NCBI GenBank assembly: GCA_034640345.1
Contig: JAXRVH010000028.1
Coordinates: forward strand, 66,297 to 130,296
From: Drechslera avenae
Lineage: Eukaryota; Ascomycota; Dothideomycetes; Pleosporales; Pleosporaceae
Direction: 5' to 3'
Length of the DNA stretch: 64,000 nucleotides
A model generated the notes under the pieces. It was not told where the DNA came from. It saw nothing but the letters and a program-made list of their open reading frames with translations, and searched no databases. Positions 33,452-45,238 of the stretch are shown here, in pieces. The position numbers and the translations under genes were made by a program. How positions within the stretch are numbered: the stretch's first letter is position 1; every line of letters starts with the position of its first letter.

Positions 33452-34070
33452 CTTGTGATAATCTGGTTCAAGATCAAAGTACGTGGTCACGCTGTTTCGA
33501 CGTAGAGTTTTCTTGCCTGCCATCATCCATCGCAACTTGGTCTCTCGAACTTTTTCTTTGGCACTAATGCAGCACGGGCTTGGCATGCCCCACAGCGGAG
33601 AAATGCCGGTAAATGCCAGTGCCCTGAGTTCACGCACACACGCAACGTCCGAGTCTCCACATAAGCCCATCAGATGAGCTGCATTCATCACTATCGCTGC
33701 TAGTTCATCTATTTGACTCCGAACACATCTAGAGATTGATCCTGTACGCTGTTTGAGTTGCAATTCGGCTTGCGTGAGCCTGTCGTCACGACTGGCAACA
33801 CTTTTCCTGGTCTATCACCATTCAACAATTTGGTCAGGGAGTAACGCTTATACATTATGTCGTAGACGCCACTCGTGCAGACAATCCAATACGACAGTGT
33901 GTAAGCTACTAATATTACATTTGCTAGATAGCCTCGAGAGTCCTGTCTGAACAGCTCCTCACCAGGTTCATAATTTAAACGAATAGTAACCAACACATCT
34001 TCCATACCTCTAACCCTTCTCAAAACGATGCCATTAACTCTCAGTCGAGGAGATGCTTCGTAATCTACAT
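33452..34070. other. Intergenic, upstream of DBP9
   Basis: Promoter of DBP9 and 3' region of the next minus-strand gene. A 147-codon frame crosses this region and overlaps the end of the neighbouring gene, but it has no domain and is probably chance. Confidence 0.4.
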
Positions 34071-34958
34071 CTATGCCTTGAAGACGTTGGCGACGAGCCT
34101 GATCAAGGGGTTGCCGAGAAGTCCCTGGTTGGTCTGGCAAAGGGCCTTGCAATCGGCCTGTATTTTGTTAGTAGATGCATTCATTGTGTCATGGTCTAAA
34201 CTTACAGGAATAGTGTGGGTACCGTCCTGGCCGACACTGACAAAGGCCTGGACGAGCACAGAGATGTCAACGATGTTGAGCTTAACGACAGCAGCGACAA
34301 TAGCAGAGATCGTAATGCTATCAACGCCTGATGGGCTGGCGCTGAAGAGGGAGAGGCTGGCGGCAACGTTGGTGCCGACGAGGGGAGAAGAGTGGAGGAG
34401 GTAGTATGCGTGGCCGTTCTGGTCGCATCCCCAAGCAATGATGGTGACGTTGGCGGAAACGCTAGCAAGAAGACCAGTGCTGGCGAAGACCCAAGCAGTG
34501 GGGTAGCCGGCCTGAGCGGTCTGGACACCGTACAGGGTGTTGACGGCAACATCAGCTCCAACCTGGAAAGAGAGGAGGTAGTCGACTTCAGTGGTAGAGC
34601 TGGTGACGTCGGTGGGGGTAAGTTCGCACTGAACGTTGGTCATGTTGGCGTATTGAGGGCTCGATGTCTTGGTCATGTACCATGTCCTGCCGAAGAGGAA
34701 GTCGACGGATGGGGCAACCCATGCCTTGACCGAGGCCTCCAAGTCAAGCTTGAGGCTGGCATCGACGTCAATGTCGACAAGGCCGAGAATGTTGATGTCG
34801 GCGTCAACATCAACATCAACATCAACGCTGGCGTCAACCTCGACGTAGACGGATGGCAGGCGGACCTGGACACCAGCTGCGCCGATGACGGCCGGGCAGG
34901 CCTGGGCGCTAACACCGACAGCAATGGCGCTGGTAGCGAGGAGAATGGAGGACAACAT
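34071..34958 (-). CDS. Secreted Val/Asp-rich protein, unknown
   Basis: Two exons (34958-34206, 34157-34071; 48-bp intron) give 279 residues. The N-terminus is a signal peptide (MLSSILLATSAIAVGVSAQA) with cleavage likely after residue 18-20. Residues about 38-75 alternate Val/Leu/Ile with Asp or Glu (VEVDASVDVDVDVDADI), which suggests an exposed beta-strand. The rest is Ser/Thr/Val-rich with a few cysteines, including a C-terminal ADCKALC, and N-x-T/S sites. No enzyme motif is recognised. A TATATA element lies about 138 bp upstream. Probably an extracellular or wall-associated protein; adhesin, effector or lipocalin-like fold cannot be told apart. Confidence 0.8.
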   Translation of the reverse strand: MLSSILLATSAIAVGVSAQACPAVIGAAGVQVRLPSVYVEVDASVDVDVDVDADINILGLVDIDVDASLKLDLEASVKAWVAPSVDFLFGRTWYMTKTSSPQYANMTNVQCELTPTDVTSSTTEVDYLLSFQVGADVAVNTLYGVQTAQAGYPTAWVFASTGLLASVSANVTIIAWGCDQNGHAYYLLHSSPLVGTNVAASLSLFSASPSGVDSITISAIVAAVVKLNIVDISVLVQAFVSVGQDGTHTIPVSLDHDTMNASTNKIQADCKALCQTNQGLLGNPLIRLVANVFKA

Positions 34959-35095
34959 TGCGAAGATGAATTGGTGTATTGTTGAGGTGAGGAAGCGATT
35001 GACGAGGCTCAGAGAGCTATTAGTTTATTAAAGGAGTGGTAGTATTAAAGAGTGTGGTGGGTTGGTGGCTTGCAAATAATGTGGCATTAGTTCCT

Positions 35096-35102
35096 ATATA
35101 TA
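35096..35102 (-). promoter_or_regulatory. TATA-like element of the secreted Val/Asp-rich gene
   Basis: TATATA(T) about 138 bp upstream of the ATG at 34958, in an AT-rich stretch; position is suitable for a fungal core promoter. Confidence 0.4.
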
Positions 35103-36312
35103 CTTCTGTCATATGGTCAACTCTTCAAGCACATCATTTCTACCCAAGCACCGATTCGGGTAGATCTACATAGCATGAGGGTCGAATTTCGGCAGTCTGG
35201 GAAGGCATACGCACATCACATGCCAGGTACCCATCCACTGTGAGATTACGCCCAAGTTAGAGTGTCCGTGGAAAGAACTAATGTATGGTCAAGAGACAAT
35301 ACGAGAAGTTCTTCTCTGGTCGACTTGGTGTTTCCCTAGGTTGGTCTACATCTCATGTTGCACGAATGTTGTAGTCGCTAGAGTGTACCGTCATGATATC
35401 AGCTTGTCAAGACGTAAATCACTACACTGCGAGGCTTCAACTTGTGTCGTTATTCTCGCTGTTCGCGTTCACAGTTCGCTGGTCAGTACGATCGGCGGCT
35501 TTGCCCCGTAATCAGCGTGATTTAATTCCGTTCGCTTACGTAGGCCGTATCGCTAACATGAACTTTGCAACAGAGGCAGAGCTGCACGGATGTCTTGACA
35601 GCACCGCCGTGCGAGGATCCCCCTGATCCGGATACCTGAGGCCGGATATTTCCGCAAACAGGAGATTGCATCTCTCCGATCCCGTACCCGACAGCCAATT
35701 CGGGACGGAGGTGTTCCTTGTAGGCCCTTCTGCGGCGGAACCGTTGACACCAGACTGCCGGTACCGAAGAAACTATTGTTGTTGTTGAAACAGAGTTTGA
35801 CTACAGCTATTGGTGTATGCTTGTGAAGATCTCACTGAATCAACTTCTGCCAAGCTACGAAATGACGATGTTGCATGTGTGCGCTGCGCAGGCTGCATTG
35901 CGACTGCGTTAGGTAGATCAGCATTACATACAGTACAACATGGACTGATCCCACGCACGTACCTGACTATCTCATGGAAGCAGTGATGATCGTCCGGAAG
36001 CTGCGGGGAGTTCCAGATTTTCCAACGTCGCTCGGTGTCATCATTTAGCGCCATCACGTGATACAACACTTCCTGTGCCAACCCAATCCGGCTAGTCAAT
36101 GTCTATACTGGGATCGGGAGCAGACAGCACGAGTAGCCGCTAGCCAGCTTTGCCGGATCGCTATTGTGGTGCTCATGTAAACAGACCTGAGGCCACGGTT
36201 AACGTCCCTGTTTATCGACGAATGCCTTGCCAATCCTTTGAATGCTCATACAAATCTTGGTACTTTCCAGCGCTTGTGAACCACGGCTTAGATGAAGTTG
36301 CCTCCGTCTTCG

Positions 36313-36543
36313 TCATTTCGATGGCTTGAAATCTAGATACACCATTCCAAACCATTCGGCATATTCCTTCTCTATACGATACACCTTTTGCTGAAAAAAA
36401 AACCCCACCAGCTTGCCTGCATGTTCCTTGAGGGGTTTCGGTATAGGGGGACCCTTACCTATTCCGAGTCCAGAAATGGCTTTTGAATTTTCTTCAGCCA
36501 CCATCTTACCACCGAGTCTCGCGGTCAGCAAACGATTGGCCAT
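36313..36543 (-). CDS. Hypothetical small ORF, 76 residues
   Basis: An intact frame beginning MANRLLTARLGGKM, with a Gly/Lys/Pro segment (GLGIGKGPPIPKP) and a charged aromatic C-terminal half. No signal peptide or domain. It stands alone in a 3.6-kb gene-free region. It could be a real small gene, a remnant or chance. Confidence 0.25.
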   Translation of the reverse strand: MANRLLTARLGGKMVAEENSKAISGLGIGKGPPIPKPLKEHAGKLVGFFFQQKVYRIEKEYAEWFGMVYLDFKPSK

Positions 36544-38612
36544 TATTAATTATAGCAACCCATAGCGAAAGCAGAAAGTATAAGCGTGGTGTTGATCGTG
36601 ACTTCTTCGGGCTCGGTAAGTTGCGTAGCGTAAACCTACTGTAAGCTCATCATCCTTTGACAAGCCGGGTCTTCCCCTTTCCAACATGACTAGAACGATT
36701 TGCTAGCTTCAACAACGATATTTGTCTAGTTCTGGGTCGCATGTACCTTGCAGTATGTAGGGCTGATGGGTCTAGACAGGCCTGGCTCACAAAAAGATAC
36801 GGATGACGAAAAGTATGACAAGATAGGAGAACGGACAAGGAGATGGCGAAAGCCCGGTGAGTAATCAATGGCCCTGGGATATCTCGGGGTTTTCAAGCTC
36901 TTCTTCCGTTGTGACTTTGGTCGACTATCGATAAAATTTTAGTATATTCGTCAGTAGTGTGAGGTAAACCCATGGTGCAGGCGACATTATTTCTACACCA
37001 ATTGACTCCCCGCTATCCTCAGAACTCTGCCAACGTTCTCTTCTCAGCAATTGGGATTCACAATATATCACTCTGTCCTCGTTTCCGTATGATACCGTTT
37101 CTCTCTCTGACAGACCAGAAACGACAGTAGCGCGGTATGTGCGACTATCGTCATTCGTGAAGGATATTGTTCGCCAATTTAGTTCATCCGTCATGGAAGA
37201 AGTTTTGAACGGGAGTATCATTATCATGCTATTTAATCTATAAACTTGAGTATAGAGGAAGTGTTGTGCAATACTTCCGTGTACCTTCTGCTCATTAGAT
37301 CCGTTGACTAATACAAAAGTATATCATTTCAGAAGAGGATTGGTTACGAGATGTTGTGGATTACCTATATATCCAGATAGCGTAGTCAGTTCATAAGCAT
37401 GTCAATGTACTATAGAACCTAAAATGTTCAGCCATACAATCTTGCAGTCGGTAGATTCAATCTCTGACATTCGATGATATTCTTAAAGATTGTAAAAAGA
37501 CCAATTCGAGTACCATGATATATCAGTGCCCCTTCATCGTTCGAGAGCCGCCTCAGCTCAAAGCATATATTTACGAAGTGCGGATATCGATTTCTTCACA
37601 CGTAGGATGACTAGAGAGGTTTCAGAATCAGAGTATAATACCTGGATAAGAACTTATTATGGCTGCCTGCTAAATCTATCCTAGGAATTGTCTTTAACAA
37701 TACGTTAGTGCTTGCAACTCGGAGCCTCTGTGTATTTTGTAGTTCAGTTTAGGTGATCTGTGTTTTGATGGACGGACTTGTCAACCGATTCTTGACGCTT
37801 ACTTGGTGTCGTTGACCCGTGTCGCCGGGCTGCAGACCGTTGTCGGACTACCAAGCGAGTAACTGGCCATCCAAGGTGAGATCCGCTTTCACTCAGCGTA
37901 TCCTGTTGTGACTTAGGTGAAGCCATCGAGTAACAAAGTGTGGGGATGCAGGTCGATCAAGGCCGGGGAGAAACTCTCAACCCGGCATGTGGGCACTCCT
38001 GTCGGCCGACCTCGGGGTGCTCCTGATTGGCTACCACACCATCGCTTATCTTTCATCTTATGGTTACCTCATCAAAACCACCAACACAACGCCAGCTGAA
38101 CACATCTGGTATCTCCACGCCCAGCCTCCAAGAAATGGTCATGCCCCTCGGAATACAGGCAGCAAGGATGTGTTACGCCATTTGGTCTCGTTCATCGTCG
38201 TGAGGAAAGCGTATCACATACTTGTGAGAAGCATCTGCCTGTCTTATCAGCAGAGGAGGTATGCCGCGATGCCCAGTCGGCTAAGAGGCCCAAGAGTGCT
38301 GCGACAAGACCAAGTGGCTACACAAGCTTCGAATCTGCGTGGGACATGGTCAGTTCATGCGCCGAGCGCTCTTGCCAGTCTCTCTTGGTTCACGAAAGCC
38401 TATCTTTGACCAATGGCGTCTCAAGATGAATGCAAATTGAGTATGATTGCTGTGTGTGTCTAGGTATGCTCGAGATAGTAGTCTTGGGCCCGAAGACGAG
38501 TCCGGGAACTGTAAACGTGGGGAACACATGGAGTATAGATACTTCGCCACCCGTCATATCGGTCATATAACCAACGGCTCGATAATTGACTCGGAAGCTA
38601 CCAACGTGATCA

Positions 38613-41057
38613 ATGGCTGGCGGTGGTACACCAATTGGGCCTTCGGCCTCGCCCCTGGGGCAAGCCTGGGGATATGGAATTGTCCTTGGTATCGGATTTC
38701 TATTTGCGCTGGGCATGGTATGTCTCTCACAGATTGTGTTTTTGACTTTTCCGATCAGCAAGTTGACAAGTCCCGCAAGGTTTTCACTACTTGGGTTCTC
38801 AAACGTTACAACAATGAGCTACAGACTTCGGAGATGTTCTCGACCGCTGGCCGTACAGTGAAATCAGGTCTTGTAGCATCGGCAGTAGTTTCGTCCTGGA
38901 CATGGGCGGCTACGCTTTTGCAAAGTTCTTCGGTCGCATTCCGCTATGGTACGGCCTTGATGTATATTCGCCTCAAATCGCAAGGACTGATCATATCCAG
39001 GTGTATCGGGGCCTCTCTGGTATGCCGCTGGCGCTACTGTGCAGATATTGCTATTTGCTACGGTCGCGATCGAGCTTAAGAGACGAGCACCTAACGCTCA
39101 TGTGAGCAGCCTAAATCAACCACCGGAATCAATTGCATACATCTAACATCTCACTAGACATTCCTCGAAGCAGTCCGTGCTCGATACGGAAAGGCCACTC
39201 ACTTCGTATACATCACCTTCGGTCTCTTCACAAACATACTCGTTACCGCCATGCTGCTTACTGGCGGATCAGCCGTCATCAGCTCCCTAACTGGTGTTCC
39301 TGCTGCAGCGGCCTGTTTCCTGCTTCCGCTGGGTGTCGTGATCTACACCATGTTTGGTGGGATCAAAGCCACATTTCTTACGGATTATGTCCATACCGTC
39401 ATTCTCCTCGTCATTCTTCTGATCTTTGCTTTTACGACATATGCAACCGGCGATAGACTTGGGTCAACAAAGGCTGTTTACGAGCGTCTGCAAGAACTTT
39501 CAGCTACCACACCAGTACCTGGAAACGCTGGTGGCAGTTATCTTACAATGAGGAGTAAAGATGGTGCCATCTTCTTTGTTATCAACATCATTGGTAACTT
39601 CGGAACCGTATTCATGGACAACGGATGTACGTGGCTGGGTCAGAGATGTTTGAAGACCTAAAGCTGATATATACCAGACTACAACAAAGCCATCGCCGCG
39701 TCTCCGGTACATGCACTACCAGGGTACATTATCGGCGGGCTGTCGTGGTTTGCCATCCCGGTATGTCGTTTCCGCAACAATCACGACAGATGACTAACAT
39801 CTGACAGTGGCTTTGTGCAACTACAATGGGCCTCGCAGCACTCGCACTTCAAAGCACCGAATACTTCCCTACCTACCCTGCCGTGATGGATGAGGCATCG
39901 ATTAGTGCTGGCCTCACGCTTCCATATGCTGCCGTCGCTCTCCTTGGATCTGGCGGTGCTGTGGCTACTCTTCTCGTCGTCTTCATGGCTGTAACTTCTG
40001 CTTTTTCTGCTCAGTTAATTGCTGTTTCGAGCATCTTGACGTACGACATCTATGGAACCTACATCAACCCCAGTGCGAGTGGTCGACGACTAGTTTACAC
40101 GAGCCATGTTTGTGTTTGTGGCTTCGGCTTAGTCATGGCTGCATTTTCGACGGGGCTGTGGTATGCAGGCATCAGGCAAGTCCTCTCAAGTCATGGTCTC
40201 GAACTTGGCTAATACTCTCTAGTATGGGATGGTTGTATGTCTTCATGGGTGTCATAATCTCTTCAGCAGTACTCCCAGCGACTCTTACGTTGATGTGGAA
40301 AGGTCAAAACAAGTGGGCAGCTACGCTGTCTCCAATCTTGGGGCTGTGCTGCAGCATCACCGCATGGCTCGTCACAACCTCCAAGCTAAATGATGGCGTC
40401 ATTACTGTGGCTACTTCTGGCGCAAATAACCCAATGTTGGCGGGCAACGTCGTCGCTTTGCTTTCTCCTGTCATTTTCATCCCAGTACTGACATTGATCT
40501 TTGGAGTTGGTAAGCAATAAAATCTGCTAATCATTCGATCCGTACTGATACCAATCCTAGACAACTACGACTGGGTGTCCATGAAGAACATCCGGCTAGT
40601 CGACGACTCGGACGTCACAGCAGCCGCCCACATGGACCTCGAAGCTGTGCACGGTCGCCACGCCGCCCTCTCTCCCGAAGCCGAAGCCGCTGAACAAGCC
40701 AAGCTCTTCCGTGCTTCCAGAATTGCGAAGATCACCACCGCCACAATGACTCTTGTGCTTCTCGTGCTTTGGCCCATGCCACTCTACGGCACCGGCTACA
40801 TCTTTAGCCAGTCCTTCTTCTCGGGCTGGGTCATTGTTGGCATCATTTGGCTAATGTGTTCGACTATGGCTGTGGGCGTGTATCCGCTGTGGGAAGGCAG
40901 AGAGAGCTTGGCAAGAAACTTTGGGGGCATGTGGCGCGACGTTACGGGCAAGGGCCATCGTCGCGGCGACCATGTCGAGGTGACTGAAGGTGAAAGGACG
41001 GGGGATTCGGGTGCGAATACGCCCAAGGAGGCTCATGCGAAGGCGTTGGAGAAGTAG
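38613..41057 (+). CDS. DUR3: Urea active transporter (DUR3-type sodium:solute symporter family)
   Basis: Eight exons (38613-38717, 38780-38948, 39001-39101, 39158-39626, 39678-39760, 39808-40175, 40223-40509, 40561-41057) give 692 residues, the family length. Marks of the urea symporter family are WGYGIVLGIGFLFALGM, the KRYNNELQTSEMFSTAGRTV segment, VVSSWTWAATLLQSS, FGGIKATFLTDYVHTVILL and many hydrophobic helices consistent with about 15 membrane spans. It should import urea with protons or sodium at the plasma membrane under nitrogen limitation. The C-terminal tail is cytosolic, charged and Lys/Glu-rich. The intron at 40176-40222 is GC-AG (exon end ATCAG, donor gcaagt), needed to keep the frame. 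Polyamines are an alternative substrate known for this family. Confidence 0.92.
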
Positions 41058-41798
41058 GCCTCACGGCTGTTGGACGGTCATGTGTGTCGCTTGTTGGGCA
41101 CATGTTGGTAGCATTCTTTCTAGCTCGTACTCGGTTAAATATAGTCACGTGCGTGGAGTTTGGTCCTCAAGTAGCTGCTGTTGGAGTCTCGTACTGCGAT
41201 AGTCGAACTTTGGTAGTGATATTGTGGTTGTGTGGACCAAGGTTGAGATCTAGTTGAAGCCTAGGCTTACCTTTCGACACGGGATGGTCCCCACTCCTCA
41301 CTCCCCACTAGCAACATGATTCATCGCACCCACAGATCGATTGCTCTTAACAACCGGGCTAGTGGATACAACCAACACCACCAAAGTCATCATTTAGCCT
41401 CATTTCTCCCCCCTCGGTGCTTCTCCACCCACAACGCAACCTGCGCAACCTTCTGCACACCGTACGCTTCCAGCGCTTTGCCCTTCTCGTCCATCCTTCG
41501 GCACCATTTCCCCAACACACAGCGCGCTATTGGCGGCAAACGGCCGCGATTGCAGGAACAATGTTGGTGTCGATCAATTTACCCCAGAAAACCCCGCGTT
41601 AACCGGAAATTCATTCGGGCCCTTCTCCACCGAGGGTGATGGTTGCAGGGGTAGCTGCCGCCAGGCGATGATCATGGCTCGCAGCGGGCTCTGGAAAATC
41701 TATATAATAACCGGTTGTTGGGGCGAACATGACGGTTGCCTGTAGCCAAGTCATCTCCGTCTCTCTCTCTCTCTTTGTTGACTGATAGTTTGACGAAG
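41058..41798. promoter_or_regulatory. Intergenic and promoter of the PL4 lyase gene
   Basis: About 740 bp. TATATAATAA at 41701-41710 lies 89 bp before the lyase ATG and a CT-rich tract (about 41757-41774) follows it, a common arrangement in fungal promoters. Open frames on both strands here are short and overlapping. Confidence 0.5.
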
Positions 41799-43634
41799 AT
41801 GGGTGCTTTCCAATTCCTTTGGCTCGCCGCTTTGGCTGTTGCAGCGCCTGTGGAGGAACGAGCGAAGAAGCCAAGGAGTTTCCTCAAGGAATTGGGGAAT
41901 TCAACGTGGATAATTGGCAATGATGTCTGGAACGTTACGCAAAATCGGCAGTATGCGAATAAGTTGATGTATAAGGGGAAGGATCGCGTGGGAAACGCGG
42001 TGGGGCATTACGTGAGCTACAGTACGTTGAGTCTGATGACAGACACGTTGCTGGAGTAATAACTAACACATTGTTCTTCTTCTCTTACAGATGGCGCTGC
42101 TTCGGATCTCAACTGGACTTCTGCTGCGATCGTCGCACAGGATAGCGACTGGATTAACGTCAAGTTCACGGCTAAAGAAGGAGACTTCCACTGGGTCATC
42201 TACGACGGCCTTCCAGGTGCCTACCAATACTTTGTCAACCACGCGCTTCCTACGCTGGGAGAATTCCGCACCCTCTGGCGCCTCGACAACACGTCTTTTC
42301 CCCGTGGTTACAACAATGTCAAAGACGGTGTGCTCCCTTCATTAGCCGAATATAGCAACGCAACAAATGTGCAGGATGAAACCTGGCAAAAGGCCGATGG
42401 CACGTTTCTGACAAAGTACGATTGGAGTGGTTTTGTCAGAGATCAGACGCACCATGGTGTCTATGGTAGTGAAGTAGGTAGTTGGTACCTAACTCCAGGA
42501 AAAGACTACTTCAACGGTGATCATCTGAAGCAAGAACTCATGGTAGGATATTGCTCATATTCCTAACACATGTGCAATACAACACAAAGCTGATTTTGTT
42601 AAAAAAAAAAGGTTCACCGAGAATCCAAAACTGGCGACGCCGTCCAACTAAACATGATCCACGGAACCCATTACATGGCCACAGCGCGCGATTCCTTCGC
42701 CGATAACAAAGTCTGGGGGCCCTGGCTCTGGTACCTAAACTCTGGGTCCACGGCCGACGCAGCCGCGCGCTGGCAAAAAGAAGTAAACGCCTGGCCGTAC
42801 AAGTGGTTCGATAACAAAGCGTACCAGTCCCGTGGCAAGATGCAGGGCAGACTGCGTCTTAGCGATGGTCGACCTGCTGCTGGTGCCGCCGTATTTCTGG
42901 GCGACAATCGCAATACCACTGTTTCGACGCTGGACCAGGGCCAAGGATACTACTACACCACGTACGCCGACGCCGACGGGAAATTCAGCATCCACGATAT
43001 CCGCACGGGAACCTACGCACTGTATGCCTGGGGAAACGGCGGCGCATTGGGAAATGTTATCTCAAATTTCACACTCAACGACGTTGTTATCCAAAATGGC
43101 AAAAACACCAACCTTAAAGATCTCACCTGGCAGACGCCCAAACATGAAAAGCGCATCTTCCAGATTGGCGACTTTGATCGCAAAAGTGACGGGTTTGGGC
43201 TTGCAGATCCGGAGAAGCCGTTTGAACACGCGAGAATTGCAAAGTGTCCGGGTAATCTGACGTACACGGTTGGCAAGAGTGCGACGAGCGATTGGTGCTT
43301 TGGTCAGTCGCTCTTGGGGACTTGGTCGGTGCTTTTCAACTCGCAGACTGCGGCTGCGGCTAAGCTTACGCTTTCTCTTGCTGGCTTCTCCCAAGGATCG
43401 AGCGCGGATGTGCTGCTGAACGGGGTACAGGTCGGCAATATTACGAGTGCGAGTTTGCTGAATAGTCAGGATACGTATCGTGGGGCTACGAGGGCGGGGG
43501 AGTGGAGACTTTTGGAGTTTGGGATTGAGGGGGACAAGTTGAAGGAAGGGATGAATAAGTTGGATGTCAAGGTGACGAGAAGCACTCAGTGGAGGGGTTG
43601 GTTGTGGGATAGCGTTGTGTTGGATGTGGTGTAG
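41799..43634 (+). CDS. Rhamnogalacturonan lyase, PL4 family
   Basis: Three exons (41799-42021, 42091-42542, 42612-43634) give 565 residues. A short signal peptide (MGAFQFLWLAALAVAAP) is followed by the catalytic beta-sandwich (NSTWIIGNDVWNVTQ, GDFHWVIYDGLPGAYQYF, TLGEFRTLWRLDN, GDHLKQELMVHRES, MIHGTHYMA), a fibronectin-like middle domain (GRLRLSDGRPAAGAAVFLG, GTYALYAWGNGG) and a C-terminal carbohydrate-binding-like domain (IFQIGDFDRKSDGF, LTYTVGKSATSDW). It should cleave the rhamnogalacturonan I backbone of pectin by beta-elimination outside the cell, fitting a plant-associated or saprotrophic fungus. The acceptor of the second intron follows an A10 run. Confidence 0.9.
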
Positions 43635-43648
43635 GTGTGAGGTATTGC

Positions 43649-44854
43649 TCAGTTACTCAATGGCCGCACCAAGTTATCATCACAGACTAGCTCTCCTATG
43701 GCATCAATCATGCCCTGTGGTCTTTCTGATTCCACGCTTAGACCGAGGTCTACTAACCCGCCGGCGGGTGGAGAAAACTGGCGTAGCGTCACGCCGCTTT
43801 TCGCAAACAAATCGGCAGACTGTGCATCGACGACATAGCCTTGGTTGTATATCACCTCTGTAATGCCGACTTGTGTAATCTTGGTAGCGCATGTCAGGCA
43901 CGGGCACGTGTTGCAGTACAAGGAGGCTTTCTCGCCGATACGATCGCGGCCTGCTTCGAGGAGGGCATTTTCTTCTGCGTGAAGGCAGATGCAGGCAGCG
44001 AGACTGGCTACGCCTGATGTACCACTATTACAGCGGCTGCCTGGAAAAAGTGAGCATTGGTTCGCACGTAGGACGGCCTGTTCACGTACATCCGCCCTCA
44101 TTGCAGTTGAGGGCGTGGTGTGAGGTGCCGTTGTAGCCAGTGCTGATTATCCGTCTGTTCCTCACAATCACACAGCCTACCCTCCTCTTCATGCAGTTGG
44201 ATCTCATAGCGGTTAGGCCCGCTATCATCATGAAATACTGGTCCCAGTCTGGTCTCAGGCGCGTGTTATCCATGAGGTTGACGGCGCATATCGCCTCGTA
44301 TAAGGAGCCTAGCGACGCCGAGTTGTTGAGGAGCTTTAGCTGAGCCCGCTGGAATAGGCTGGCGAGACCTGTGTTTGGGGCGTAGAGGTGCTCGTCATTT
44401 TTCGACACGAAAGCCTCGAGATCAGGGGCCGGCAATTGTTTGACTGCACAGACGCGCTGAAATCGCTTCCAGCGCACCATAATGGGTGCGTCTACGCTGA
44501 CGAGCAGGAAGAAGGGCCGTATGAGGAGCTGGTTGACTACGCCATCGTCCCAAGCGCCCGTCATGACCCACCGCTCTCTCCATCTCAACGTCACGTATGC
44601 GCTCAGCGAGTCGACATGCTGGAAGCTGTGCTCTGGACGAATCCCGAATTCTTTGGCCAAGCGGACAGCACTATCCGTCTGAGGTGTGATGGGAAGAATG
44701 GTAGCTGTCGGAGCGAGGTGTATGCGCGTAAAGCCGTGTTGCTCAACGAGGTACGACGCTATCGACGACTTGCCAGCACATATCCCTGTGGCAAGTCAGC
44801 GGCGCAGCAAACACATCTACGGAGGTCCTTGCCTCCGCACAATCCGACTAACAT
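43649..44854 (-). CDS. DCD1: Deoxycytidylate deaminase (dCMP deaminase)
   Basis: Exons 44854-44833, 44785-44090 and 44040-43649 give 369 residues. The N-terminal part has a P-loop-like GLCGGICAGKSS, formed only if the first intron (44786-44832) uses a GC donor, followed by a kinase-like region. The C-terminal deaminase domain has zinc ligands His260 in HAEE (with catalytic Glu262) and Cys287/Cys290 in PCLTC, plus the NCNEGGC...C segment of eukaryotic dCMP deaminases. It converts dCMP to dUMP for dTTP synthesis. Its stop lies 15 bp from the convergent PL4 gene stop, and its start faces ATG7. Confidence 0.93.
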
Positions 44855-45238
44855 GGCGAACCGCAGCTGGGGATGTGTAGACACACGGCAGCGGCGGTGA
44901 GCTGAGCTGAGTTGAGATGGCGATTCAGAGCTCCATTATGGGTTAGCGCTTCGGCGGCTGCAGGAACGCGGCTTAGCACCTTAGCACCCGTGGACCCCCC
45001 ACCTGGCCGGACGCATGACATCGACGGCGCGGGGCCTAGCTGAGGCCCGCCATAGGCATCACATTCACCCTCAGGCGCTCCCGTCCTTGACCACTTGACG
45101 CTGTTTTGCCTGGTGCCTGTGACTGTGGACGTCATCGCGTACCCAGCCTCGATATATTCCAGCGGGGATCGCCACAACACTCCATCTGCATCCATATCCT
45201 TATCGCCCCAATACCCCGCCTACCCACTACCACACACA
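44855..45238. promoter_or_regulatory. Bidirectional promoter region, DCD1/ATG7
   Basis: 384 bp between divergent starts of two conserved genes; it must hold both promoters. C/A-rich leader before ATG7 (cacacacaATGg). Confidence 0.5.

Larger units (their letters stand above)
34959..38612. other. 3.6-kb largely gene-free region
   Basis: No recognised gene, RNA or repeat. The right part (37.2-37.7 kb) is AT-rich. The only frame worth noting is the small one at 36313-36543, listed separately. HGATAR-type GATA sites occur at about 38046, 38244 and 38400 upstream of the urea symporter, but their number is close to chance expectation. Confidence 0.4.

Noticed and set aside
33709..34152. 147-codon minus-strand frame between DBP9 and the secreted protein gene
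   Set aside because: It overlaps the 3' exon and intron of the secreted protein gene in another frame and has no recognisable domain or signal.
38046..38405. Three GATA sites upstream of the urea symporter as evidence of nitrogen control
   Set aside because: HGATAR sites occur about once per 340 bp by chance, so three in 600 bp is not significant on its own.
37987..38409. 140-codon plus-strand frame upstream of the urea symporter
   Set aside because: It does not join in frame to the symporter, whose first exon has a good ATG and family-typical start; no domain seen.
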